Source: Planctomycetota bacterium
GTDB taxonomy: Bacteria; Planctomycetota; Planctomycetia; Pirellulales; PALSA-1355
DNA: 64,000 nucleotides
Assembly (NCBI GenBank): GCA_003389325.1
Contig: QQVE01000054.1
Coordinates: 62,001 to 126,000 of the forward strand
Direction: 5' to 3'
Position numbers and translations under genes: made by a program. Position 1 is the first letter of the stretch; each line of letters opens with the position of its first letter. Shown here piece after piece: positions 29,532 through 37,391 of this stretch. Below the pieces are notes generated by a model that was not told where the DNA came from, made no database searches, and saw nothing but the letters and a program-made list of their open reading frames with translations.

Positions 29532-30602
29532 CTAGCGCTGGTAGATCGGCAGGGCGCCGTTCTCCAACTGCAGGATGGTCAGGTTGATGGCCGTGGTGTA
29601 GATCGGTCCGATGTATCCTTGATTCCAGAACACGAACTTGCCGCTTTCCGTAGCTTCACCGGCTAGCTTGGCGAACACCTGGTCGCGGTAGGTCTCCCAC
29701 TTCTCGCCGCCCTCGCGGTAGAGCACCTGCGCATAGTAGTAGTGGGCGTAGTGCCAATGGCCGAAGCCCTGGTTGGAAATGTCCGACAGGTTCCGGCGGC
29801 AATAAGCCTGCAGCTTGGGGACATACTGGCTATCGTACTCGCCGGCATTGAACAGGCAGGCGATCGCGGCGGCCGTAATGGCCGGACGACCGCCACCTCC
29901 CTTGGAACTGTATTGTACGGCGCCGTCAGGAAGCGTGCATTCCTGGATGTAGTTGATCGCCCGGTCGATGATCTCGCTGGGGACGGGAATACCGGCGTTG
30001 CGGCATCCGCGCAGCCCTTGCACCTGGGTAATGGTCGTCGATCCTTCGTCAAAATCGTTGCCATCTTTCGCGCTGACATAACCCCAGCCGCCCGCCGCGG
30101 TTTGGGCCTGCCCGGTGAAGATCACTGCGCGGGTCAGCACGTCGATCAGCTCGCGCCGCCGGCTGGCGTCCTCCTCTTCGCCCAATACCTGCGAGAGGAA
30201 CAGCATCGAATAGCCGTGGCCGTAGGTGTAGCGGTCGTCGCGCGTGGGGTCGCCGATGAGCCCGTTGGCCCGGCTGCGCGATACCAGGTAGTCGACCGCC
30301 TTGCGAATGTTCTTGGAGTACTTGCCCTGGGTGGTGGTCGAGCCCTCGCACAACAGGGCGGTGCCGGCCAGGGCCGTCATGGCTGTCGGATAGCGCCCGT
30401 CGTTGGCGCTCCAGTGGCCGAGCCGCGATTGCGTGCTGGCGATCCAGTCGAGGCCTTGCGAAACCAGCCGGTTGATCTTGGCGTCGTTGGCACCGCGCGC
30501 AGGCGTGGCCAACGCCGAGACGACCAGTACCGCCAGCGCAATCGCAAGCGCAGCAGGAACCTTGCGGATGTGCGTGGGCGGGTGACGGTGTTGGTAATCC
30601 AT
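29532..30602 (-). CDS. Exported alpha/alpha-toroid protein (prenyltransferase/squalene-oxidase-repeat-like)
   Basis: A 356-residue exported protein with a signal peptide ending near ATPARGAN (about 35). The remainder is made of helical repeats of the terpene-cyclase/prenyltransferase type, for example [33 protein letters not shown] and [18 protein letters not shown]. No DxDD or other cyclase acid motif is seen, and an exported location argues against terpene chemistry; similar toroids in planctomycetes are probably binding or structural proteins. ATG 30602 has GAGG 5 nt upstream, and the start lies only 11 bp after the giant PQQ gene, so the two are probably co-transcribed. Confidence 0.85.
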   Translation of the reverse strand: MDYQHRHPPTHIRKVPAALAIALAVLVVSALATPARGANDAKINRLVSQGLDWIASTQSRLGHWSANDGRYPTAMTALAGTALLCEGSTTTQGKYSKNIRKAVDYLVSRSRANGLIGDPTRDDRYTYGHGYSMLFLSQVLGEEEDASRRRELIDVLTRAVIFTGQAQTAAGGWGYVSAKDGNDFDEGSTTITQVQGLRGCRNAGIPVPSEIIDRAINYIQECTLPDGAVQYSSKGGGGRPAITAAAIACLFNAGEYDSQYVPKLQAYCRRNLSDISNQGFGHWHYAHYYYAQVLYREGGEKWETYRDQVFAKLAGEATESGKFVFWNQGYIGPIYTTAINLTILQLENGALPIYQR

Positions 30603-30613
30603 AGAAACCTCGG

Positions 30614-33600
30614 CTAGCGATCCGCACCGGCTTTGTTGGGGGGCGGAGTCGAATCGGCCCCCGGCAACCCCAGGGCAGCGAGAATGGCGCGGGCGGCTAG
30701 TTGGCGGTCGCCCGGTTCGCTGCGGGCGGCCTGCGAGTCGATGGGATTGCTCGTGTACGTTAGCGTAATGTTGCGCGTAGGAACCGCCACTTCGACGGTC
30801 CGCGCTGCCGGGTCGGCCGTCATCCGGCAGCTTGCCAGGTTCGTGCCGGGCAGGTCGTCTTTCTGATACACGATCCGGCCGCTCCGCTTGTCGATACACA
30901 TCACCGACAACAGCGGATCGCGCGAACGAATCGGACGGGCCCGGAACATTTGCCGCACGAACACCAGCACGGGCAGTTCGCTAGGCTGCCGAACTTGCAG
31001 TCCTTGTTGCTCGACGGAGACTTCGGGCCACAACTTCTGTCCCGACTCGCGGTCGAAACCGTAAACCATGCCCGTGACCAGCGTGCAATCGACCGTTTGC
31101 GGGTAGGGGCGCACGGTGAAGTTCGAGTTGCTCGGCGCGCGGGACTGCGTCACCAACAGGTATCCCTCGTCGAAGGGCAGCACGAAGATCCCCGCTAGGC
31201 GATTGTCCTTGCGCAGGTTTTCCTGGACGAATCGCTCGCCGTCGGCAAGCCGCACCAGCGAGAACTCGCCATCGGGCTGCATCACGCCCACGACGTCTTG
31301 CGAAACAACATCCGCCTTGGATCCGGCGGCGAACGAATACGACCAGACGACTTCATCCTGCCACACGTCACGCATCTCGATGACGTTCTTGCCGCCTTGC
31401 GGCATCCAACACAGCACCTGCCGGCCTATCGTCGTCATGCGACTCTCCAGCGGCGGCAAGCTGCGGGTGCCGAGCAATTCGCCGGTGGACGCTCGCAGCA
31501 CGAGGGTCTCACCGTCGCCGGGAGGCGCCGCGAACAGATACTCGTCGTCGCCATACAGATTGAGCCCCTGCGGGAGATTCCGACGGACCCAAATCGTTTT
31601 TCCGGTCAGCGGGTCGACGCAGTACAGATCGTGCAGCCGCTGGTAGTAGGCGCCGTTTTCGGTGAGCGGGCCGATCGTTCCGAGCCGCCGGCCGCGGCCG
31701 TCTTCGGCCGCGTAGCGCGTTTCGCCCCACTTGACGTGCAGCGGTCGGGGCACGATCGATTGTGAATTCTGGGGGCCTGAGAGTTGGTCGTCGACGTCTT
31801 CCGACCAGAGAATGTGCGTGGCGGCGGAGCTGCCCTCGCGCAGCGTGTCGACGGCCATCAACTGCGTACCCACGCAAAGCACGGCCAGCCCGCCGTAGAC
31901 GCGAGCGTAGTTGAGGGGCTGGCCGTTGTACGTGCTGCGATTCGAAAAGCGCCGCTCGCCTTGCTCGGTCAGGAAAATCCGCAGGCGGTCTCCGCCCAGT
32001 CCGTCGGTCGCCGCGAGGTACTGCTGCGCATCGGAAACGACGGACAACTCGACATTGTCGAAAAGGGGGCCTCGCGCGCCGGCAATGCGGATATTGCTGC
32101 GCCGCGTGCGGGCCGAGCGAATCTCCTGGCTCGACGCTTTCTCTTCGCGCACGCTGACGATGCCTTCGGGCCAGTCGCCGGCTTGCAACTGTTCGCGGGC
32201 CGGGTGGTTCTCGGCCAGGGCCTCGACCAGTTCCTTGCCGGTCCTCCCATCGAGGCAAGCCGTTTCGGCAAAACGCTTCGCCAGCCGACGGTAGTACACG
32301 ACTGCCAGTTCGGGCCGGCCGGCCGCATCGAGCGCCACGGCCATTCGCGCCGTGGCGCTACCCGCCTCGGCCTCCGAGCCTGAAAGCAGGCGGCGTTCCA
32401 ACAGAAGGTTCTTTTCCAGGATCTCGTCTGCCGAGAGCGCCTCGACCAGGGCGTCGCGGGCCTGCGCGGCGGCGGGCTGACCGCCGAAAATCCCGATGAA
32501 GGCTCGCAGCACGTCGGGGGTGCCGCCTGAGAGCGCCTCGTCGAGGCGCTGGCGGACGACGCGATCGATGAAGCGTTCGGCCGCGGCATCGGCCGCGAGA
32601 CGGAGTTGGGGAAGTTGTTCGCGAATCCAGCGGTCGCGTCGCACGCTTAGCTGGTCGTCGATGTCCTCCATCTCCCAGGGTGCTTGCTCGTCGACCAATT
32701 GCAGATAGGTCTCGAAGGCCGGCTGCACTTCGCCGGCAGCCTGCAAGCCCATGGCCTTCAGGCGCAGAAACTCCAGGCGATGACGAGGTTGTTCGACCAG
32801 GCCTTCCAACTCTCCCAGCGCATCGCGGTAACCGGCGAAGTCGACCCGCAGCCCCTCCAGCAGGCTCTCGATGAGCTGGACCCGCGTGGTCTCGTCGGAC
32901 GAGATGGCATAGGAGCGTCGAAACAGTTCGACGGCCTCGTCGAGCGGGCCCTCGTCGAGCTTGACTTCGCCCAGTGCCGCAAGCGCGCGTGGATCTTCCG
33001 GCTCAGCGGCCAGCGCGTCGGCGATGCGTTCCTTCAAGGCGTCGAGCTGGTAGTAGGCGTCGAGGTAGTCGCTACCTTGCGAAATGATGCTGTCACGGTA
33101 GCAAATCAAGTTGCCCGGCACGTTGCCGAACCTCGACCGGGATCGGGACACGATCTCGCCGGTCTTCAGGTCGATCTTGGCGACTTCGGCCGTCGTCAGC
33201 GGCAGGTAGTAGTGCTGGCCGCTATAGAAGCCGCGCCCGCTGGGAAGCGCGCCGTCTGGCAGCTTCGATTCCCACGCGTCGCGACCGTCGGCCAGATTCA
33301 AGGCCGACATTTCGCGGCGACCGACGACGATCACCTTGCCGTCGTGAACGCAAGCCACGTACAAGTGGTTGCCGCGCTTGCGCTCCCACAGTTCCTCGCC
33401 GTCGGCGAGGCGCAGACAGTACAGCTTGTCGGTTTCGATGGGGGTGGCGAGCACGTGGCCAGCGGCGATCGTCACGCTCGCGTCGGCCCATTGGTCCGAG
33501 GCCGTGCTCTGCTCCGTGTTGTAAATACGAGCCCGGCCTCCGAAGCGGCTGGAAATGTCGGTCTCTTGCCGTGGATACTGGTAGCCCCACAGCAGCGATC

Positions 33601-35335
33601 GCGTCGAGAGGTCCATGCCGACGATTGCGCCCGCGGTCGTCGGACAAACCAGCACGCCGTCGGCGAAGCTGGGAGTCGAGCCTGACTTGCGGCGGAAGGG
33701 GTCGAGTGCCACGGGCATATCGACGACGGCCAACTGCTGCGACCACTCGAGCGCTCCGCTCTCGGGGTCGAGCACCAGCAAGCGAATTTCCTGACCTTTG
33801 ACCTCGGCCAACACGTAGAGGTGGCCCATCAGCGGCAGCGGCGGCCCGAGGAAGAACGCGCCGGCCACTTCCGGCGTATCCTCGCCGGTCAATCCGCCGA
33901 TCTCCCACTTGAGTTTGCCTTCGGTGCGCAGGTCGCGAGCCGCAAGCCGATTGGCCCCCTGGGTGTTGTCGCTGTAGCGGCGCTGCCCGTTGGGCAGCAC
34001 GGTCATGACGCGGGTCGAGGTGAGACCCGCGAGGCCCAGGTCTTCGACGTAGTAGACCCGGCGACCGTCGCTGGAAAGCGTGCCGTAGGTGGCGTCCTCC
34101 CACATCCGCTCGTCGAGCCCGGCCAACAGCGGCCGAGTCGAGCGGCTGGGCTCGCGCGCGCCGGCGGCGCGGAGGAACTGTTCGAGCGCTTCCTCGCCGG
34201 CCGAATATCTCCAGACGAGCTTGCCGGTCTCGAAGTCGACCGCCTGCAAGGCGAAGGCGGTCCGCATCAGCACCACGTCGGAGACGGCCAGCGGATGCAT
34301 GCTCGGCAGGGCCGCGATGTCCTGGCTCCAGTACTCGTGTCGCAGACGGGAAACGAAGTCCTCGATGGCCTGGTCGTCCGCGGTGCGCTGCCGCCATCGC
34401 AGGCTCAACAGCGGCTGGCTGCCGCCGCTCTGGGCATTGCGCGACTCGTCGCCGCGGAACATCGCCCAATGGTCGGTCTCCACCGGCGCGATGACCGGTT
34501 GCTTGCCAAACGTCTGTTCCATCCAGGCAAGTGCCTGCGTGTCGCTGTTGAAAAACTTGACTCGCTTGCCGCCAAGCACCAACTCGGCCGACGGGTGTTC
34601 GCTGCGCAAGCTCGACAGGACCTGCTGCGCTTTTTCGGGCTGGCCTGCCCTCAGCCAACACGTGGCCAGCGACAGCGACAACGCCGGCTCGAGTGTCGCC
34701 CCCGCCTCGCCGCTCGCCAAGAGTCGCTCGAAACAGAGCGCGCCGGCCAGCGGACGATTTTGGTCGAGGTAGTGACGCCCCAAGAGATACGTCGCCTCGG
34801 CGCCGCTGCGCGTGAAAAAGAAACGTCGCGAGACTTCGGCGATCCCAGCCAGGTCGCCCTCGGCCGCCGCGGCCTCGAGCATCTTGCGGGCGCTAGCGCC
34901 GAATTGTAGCTCGTACGACTCCCGGCCTTCGGACGGCAGGTCGGCCAGGAACCGTCCGGCCTCGGCTTTCAGGCTGCGAAAGACGGGCTGCGCCGCATTC
35001 GGCTTAAAGAGGAAGTCCTCGCTGCTGTCCAGCAACGACCCGAGGAGACGCACGGCTTCGCCGTAGCGCTGCTGGTCGATCAACTCCGAGGCCACCTCGA
35101 GGCGCCGTCGTGACTGACGGTCAGGCGGAAGGAAAACGCCCTCGCTCAGGAACTCGTCGTCGCCGCTGGTAGTGACCTGGCGCACGGCCCTACCGCGAAT
35201 TTGCACTTGCCGGACCTTGACGCCTGGCGGAGCAGCAGGCCGCTGGGCGATTGCCAGGGGGAGGGATGAGACGCCGAAAAAGCCTGCCAGCCCGGCGGCG
35301 ATCGCAACCAGGCCGCAAATTCTCCGTCGCTTCAT
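30614..35335 (-). CDS. Giant exported PQQ-like beta-propeller protein with TPR-like region
   Basis: A 1573-residue protein with a signal peptide (GLVAIAAGLAGFFGVSSLPLAIA, in two parts around the hydrophobic core). Helical repeat sequence follows (about 60-280), then PQQ-type propeller blades such as TGKLVWRYSAGEE, STRSLLWGYQYP and LADGEELWERKRG. A central TPR-like stretch comes next (ALAALGEVKLDEGPLDEAVE), and then a second propeller (PLTGKTIWVRRNLPQ, SGQKLWPEVSVEQQ). It is probably an envelope scaffold with two beta-propellers; dehydrogenase activity is not implied. The start is ATG 35335 with AGGAG about 5 nt upstream; the frame opens further upstream, but that part lacks signal-peptide character. 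It is the first gene of the long minus-strand run. Confidence 0.9.
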   Translation of the reverse strand: MKRRRICGLVAIAAGLAGFFGVSSLPLAIAQRPAAPPGVKVRQVQIRGRAVRQVTTSGDDEFLSEGVFLPPDRQSRRRLEVASELIDQQRYGEAVRLLGSLLDSSEDFLFKPNAAQPVFRSLKAEAGRFLADLPSEGRESYELQFGASARKMLEAAAAEGDLAGIAEVSRRFFFTRSGAEATYLLGRHYLDQNRPLAGALCFERLLASGEAGATLEPALSLSLATCWLRAGQPEKAQQVLSSLRSEHPSAELVLGGKRVKFFNSDTQALAWMEQTFGKQPVIAPVETDHWAMFRGDESRNAQSGGSQPLLSLRWRQRTADDQAIEDFVSRLRHEYWSQDIAALPSMHPLAVSDVVLMRTAFALQAVDFETGKLVWRYSAGEEALEQFLRAAGAREPSRSTRPLLAGLDERMWEDATYGTLSSDGRRVYYVEDLGLAGLTSTRVMTVLPNGQRRYSDNTQGANRLAARDLRTEGKLKWEIGGLTGEDTPEVAGAFFLGPPLPLMGHLYVLAEVKGQEIRLLVLDPESGALEWSQQLAVVDMPVALDPFRRKSGSTPSFADGVLVCPTTAGAIVGMDLSTRSLLWGYQYPRQETDISSRFGGRARIYNTEQSTASDQWADASVTIAAGHVLATPIETDKLYCLRLADGEELWERKRGNHLYVACVHDGKVIVVGRREMSALNLADGRDAWESKLPDGALPSGRGFYSGQHYYLPLTTAEVAKIDLKTGEIVSRSRSRFGNVPGNLICYRDSIISQGSDYLDAYYQLDALKERIADALAAEPEDPRALAALGEVKLDEGPLDEAVELFRRSYAISSDETTRVQLIESLLEGLRVDFAGYRDALGELEGLVEQPRHRLEFLRLKAMGLQAAGEVQPAFETYLQLVDEQAPWEMEDIDDQLSVRRDRWIREQLPQLRLAADAAAERFIDRVVRQRLDEALSGGTPDVLRAFIGIFGGQPAAAQARDALVEALSADEILEKNLLLERRLLSGSEAEAGSATARMAVALDAAGRPELAVVYYRRLAKRFAETACLDGRTGKELVEALAENHPAREQLQAGDWPEGIVSVREEKASSQEIRSARTRRSNIRIAGARGPLFDNVELSVVSDAQQYLAATDGLGGDRLRIFLTEQGERRFSNRSTYNGQPLNYARVYGGLAVLCVGTQLMAVDTLREGSSAATHILWSEDVDDQLSGPQNSQSIVPRPLHVKWGETRYAAEDGRGRRLGTIGPLTENGAYYQRLHDLYCVDPLTGKTIWVRRNLPQGLNLYGDDEYLFAAPPGDGETLVLRASTGELLGTRSLPPLESRMTTIGRQVLCWMPQGGKNVIEMRDVWQDEVVWSYSFAAGSKADVVSQDVVGVMQPDGEFSLVRLADGERFVQENLRKDNRLAGIFVLPFDEGYLLVTQSRAPSNSNFTVRPYPQTVDCTLVTGMVYGFDRESGQKLWPEVSVEQQGLQVRQPSELPVLVFVRQMFRARPIRSRDPLLSVMCIDKRSGRIVYQKDDLPGTNLASCRMTADPAARTVEVAVPTRNITLTYTSNPIDSQAARSEPGDRQLAARAILAALGLPGADSTPPPNKAGADR

Positions 35336-35534
35336 GGTGTCTCCTTCACACCTGGGTGCTTTACGCGGCAACTCTGCGATCCATCTCCCGCGTTGGCACT
35401 TTCCGGCATCGAAACCGGTGGGCAGCCGCAAACTCGCCCTAGGACGAACGTGCGAACAACCCGCTGCGCCTGCCAACTCGGTTCCGGATCTCCCGCGGCG
35501 CTCATAGAGCGACGCAAGCATATGAGTACAGTTT

Positions 35535-35563
35535 ATCTTACCGTGCACGTACCCTATTCACAA
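35535..35563 (-). promoter_or_regulatory. Candidate sigma70-type promoter for the minus-strand PQQ/MoxR cluster
   Basis: On the minus strand, TTGTGA (35563-35558) and TAAGAT (35540-35535) are separated by exactly 17 bp, each matching four of six consensus bases. Transcription would begin near 35528 and leave a leader of about 190 nt before the ATG at 35335. This is the only good candidate upstream of the run. Confidence 0.4.
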
Positions 35564-35869
35564 GTATTGGCCACTCAGCAGGTTAAATCCCGCAAGCGGG
35601 GCACCACGCGCGGACCTGAGGCGGCCGCCATGGACGGGACTTCGCAGGCGCGAACGGAGCAGTCTGTTGGAAGGCCCGACGCTGGCCGATGGGGGCGGCA
35701 CTCGTACCTGGCGGTCGCCTAGGGAGGTACAGCCGCGAGGCGCGAGGCCCCGAATCGGCTCCCACCCGCGGGTACCGTTGGAGTGACCGGGTACCTTAAG
35801 AGCCTTGGTGCGAAAACGGCGAGAGCCCCTGTTTTCCGGGTTTTTCGGGCAGAATAGGGGTTTTGTGGC

Positions 35870-35899
35870 TTGCAATTTTGATTAGGTGGTTTTTAATCA
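35870..35899 (+). promoter_or_regulatory. Candidate promoter with overlapping inverted repeat upstream of the HU gene
   Basis: TTGCAA (35870-35875) and TTTAAT (35892-35897), spaced 16 bp, give a good -35/-10 pair in a short AT-rich patch. The inverted repeat TGATTA...TAATCA (35879-35884 and 35894-35899) overlaps the spacer and -10 box and could be an operator. The leader to the ATG would be about 60 nt. Confidence 0.45.
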
Positions 35900-35965
35900 T
35901 CGCGTTCCTTGCATGAGGAACCGAGCTCTTCCCCTTCAACTAACCCACAAGGAGGGTCAAACATT

Positions 35966-36298
35966 ATGGCGAAAGCCGCAACCGCTGCGAAGAAGTCCCC
36001 CAGTAAGTCCGAGGTGATGAACAACATCGCCGAAGAGACCGGCCTGACCAAGAAACAAGTCAGCGCGGTATTCGATGCCCTGAACGGCGAAATCAAGAAA
36101 GCCCTGTCGAATCGGGGCCCCGGCGTGTTCGCAATTCCCGGCCTCGTCAAGGTCGAGAAGAAGAAGGTGCCGGCCCGCCCGGCTCAGAAAAACGTCCCCA
36201 ATCCGTTCAAGCCAGGCGAGTTCATGGATCGGCCGGCCAAACCCGCCAGCGTCAAGGTCAAGGTGCGGGCGCTTAAGAACCTGAAGGACATGGTCTAG
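35966..36298 (+). CDS. HU/IHF-family DNA-binding protein
   Basis: A 110-residue nucleoid protein. A basic N-terminal tail (MAKAATAAKKSPSKSE) leads into the HU dimerisation helices (VMNNIAEETGLTKKQVSAVF, DALNGEIKKAL) and the turn RGPGVFAIPGLVKVEKKK. The DNA-binding arm, usually GRNP followed by TG, is here a Pro/Lys-rich segment (ARPAQKNVPNPFKPGEF), so DNA contact may differ from classic HU. The start is ATG 35966, preceded by an excellent AGGAGGG at about 10 nt; an upstream in-frame codon at 35909 is not supported. It is a single-gene unit with its own promoter and a strong terminator. Planctomycetes often carry such HU variants with extended tails. Confidence 0.92.
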   Translation: MAKAATAAKKSPSKSEVMNNIAEETGLTKKQVSAVFDALNGEIKKALSNRGPGVFAIPGLVKVEKKKVPARPAQKNVPNPFKPGEFMDRPAKPASVKVKVRALKNLKDMV

Positions 36299-36342
36299 CG
36301 AATCGGGCACACGCTTCTCAGAAGCGCGCGGGCAAAACACTG

Positions 36343-36392
36343 CAACCGCTCCGCAGGCGTCTCATCCGACGCGGCGCGAGCGGTTGTTTCTT
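36343..36392 (+). terminator. Rho-independent terminator of the HU gene (possibly bidirectional)
   Basis: CAACCGCTC (36343-36351) pairs with GAGCGGTTG (36378-36386), with an inner GCGTC/GACGC stem, and is followed by TTTCTT. On the other strand the stem is followed by a TTTT within about 10 nt, so it may also end the convergent Rrf2 transcript. Confidence 0.75.
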
Positions 36393-36456
36393 GCGCTCGC
36401 GGCCCGGTGACAGCGACGCCGGCCAGCCGCCTACCCGACCGGCCGATGCCGTGCGC

Positions 36457-36900
36457 CTACCGAGAGCGGCTTGGCAAGCGAGCGTTGCGCCGCTTCGAAC
36501 GCATCGCGCGATGCAAGTCGGCGAGGCTGATGCGCTTCAGTTCGAGCGCGAATCGGTCGGCGTCGCGCTTGCAGATCTTGTTTACGATCGCGATCGCGCC
36601 GCGTTGGTGCGGGCACGCCGACTCGAGCACGCTGGCCTCGGGACGGCCCTCGACGCTGCCGGTGATGTCCAACAGCGTGATCTGCTCGGGCCGTCGAGCC
36701 AGGGCATAGCCGCCGCCCGGTCCCGAAGTACCGCTCAGCAGGCCGGCGGCCACCAATCGCCGCAGAATGCGGTACAAGAACCTCGGTGGAAACTGACAAC
36801 CGCGGCAAATAACAGCCGCCGTGACCGGTCCTTCACGCGAACGCTGTTGGATTTGCAGCAGCACGCCGATCGCATAGCTTACTGAAAGACTGAGCTTCAT
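36457..36900 (-). CDS. Rrf2-family transcriptional regulator
   Basis: A 147-residue winged-helix regulator. MKLSLSVSYAIGVLLQIQ and PPRFLYRILRRLVAAGLLSG, followed by the wing GPGGGYALARRPEQITLLDI, are characteristic of Rrf2. Family members such as IscR, NsrR and RirA bind an Fe-S cluster through three Cys in the region after the wing. Here Cys occurs in VICRGCQF, in ESACPHQRG and in KICKRD, so the canonical CX5CX5-7C spacing is absent, and cluster binding is uncertain. The start is the ATG at 36900; the frame is open further upstream but gives non-conserved sequence. The long 5' region carries a palindrome at 37132-37145 that could be its site. Confidence 0.88.
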   Translation of the reverse strand: MKLSLSVSYAIGVLLQIQQRSREGPVTAAVICRGCQFPPRFLYRILRRLVAAGLLSGTSGPGGGYALARRPEQITLLDITGSVEGRPEASVLESACPHQRGAIAIVNKICKRDADRFALELKRISLADLHRAMRSKRRNARLPSRSR

Positions 36901-37391
36901 CGCTAAGGCCCCCGCCAAAGAAGTGATGTGGCCTGGATGCTCTCCTCCTACCCGGAGAACTCCGTGTAGCAGACGCGATTGCCTTGCCAGAACGGACGGT
37001 GGGCGACGCCCCGGAAACGGGACTGGTACTTCGAAAGATGCACCGGACGAATGAGTGGAGTCGCGCCGAGCAGTCCGCACCGCGCCGAGCGGCCCGGCGA
37101 CCCGTTTGCCCGTCATTCACAAGGCCGCGGTATTGTACATACAATTGGTATTCATTTCCAGCGAAATCGAGCGGCTCATGGTTCCAGTGGTGAGCTGCTC
37201 GCCGGTTCGAACGAATCCGCTCAAGCCACCGCCGGCAAGAATGTGCTTGCCGCCGCTACGCGTGTTACCATGGGGCCCTGTGGCAGTGGCAGAGAAGAGG
37301 CGCGAATCGAGTCTGCGAATTTCGTTCCGACCTTTCGAAGCGTTCGCGTCGTGGGGTCGCAGTCGCTCACAGCCCGTCACGTCTCGAACAC
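36901..37391. other. Divergent intergenic region between Rrf2 and TPR-sulfotransferase genes
   Basis: About 490 bp without a supported gene. It is mostly G+C-rich, with one AT-rich island at about 37130-37160 that contains the palindrome described separately. Short open frames here on both strands have no signal, domain or ribosome site. Confidence 0.5.
37132..37145. promoter_or_regulatory. Candidate operator palindrome ATTGTA-CA-TACAAT
   Basis: A perfect 6+2+6 palindrome in an AT-rich island of otherwise G+C-rich DNA, midway between divergent genes, one of which encodes an Rrf2 regulator. Regulatory function is inferred from position and symmetry only. Confidence 0.4.

Larger units (their letters stand above)
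35336..35965. other. Divergent intergenic region between the PQQ operon and the HU gene
   Basis: About 630 bp with no convincing gene. It contains a candidate leftward promoter near 35535-35563 and a candidate rightward promoter near 35870-35897. Between them lie two copies of CGGGTACC (about 35770 and 35790) and an imperfect CCCCT/AGGGG hairpin near 35826-35860 followed by TTTT. Open frames crossing this region on both strands show Arg/Gly/Pro-rich sequence without domain character and were not called. Confidence 0.5.

Noticed and set aside
30614-35335. Calling the PQQ-propeller protein a quinoprotein dehydrogenase
   Set aside because: PQQ-like blades are common structural repeats; no catalytic Asp/disulfide arrangement of a dehydrogenase was seen, and the protein also contains TPR-like helices.
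35393-35875. Short open frames on both strands in the divergent region before the HU gene
   Set aside because: No ribosome site, domain or membrane pattern; they overlap candidate promoters.
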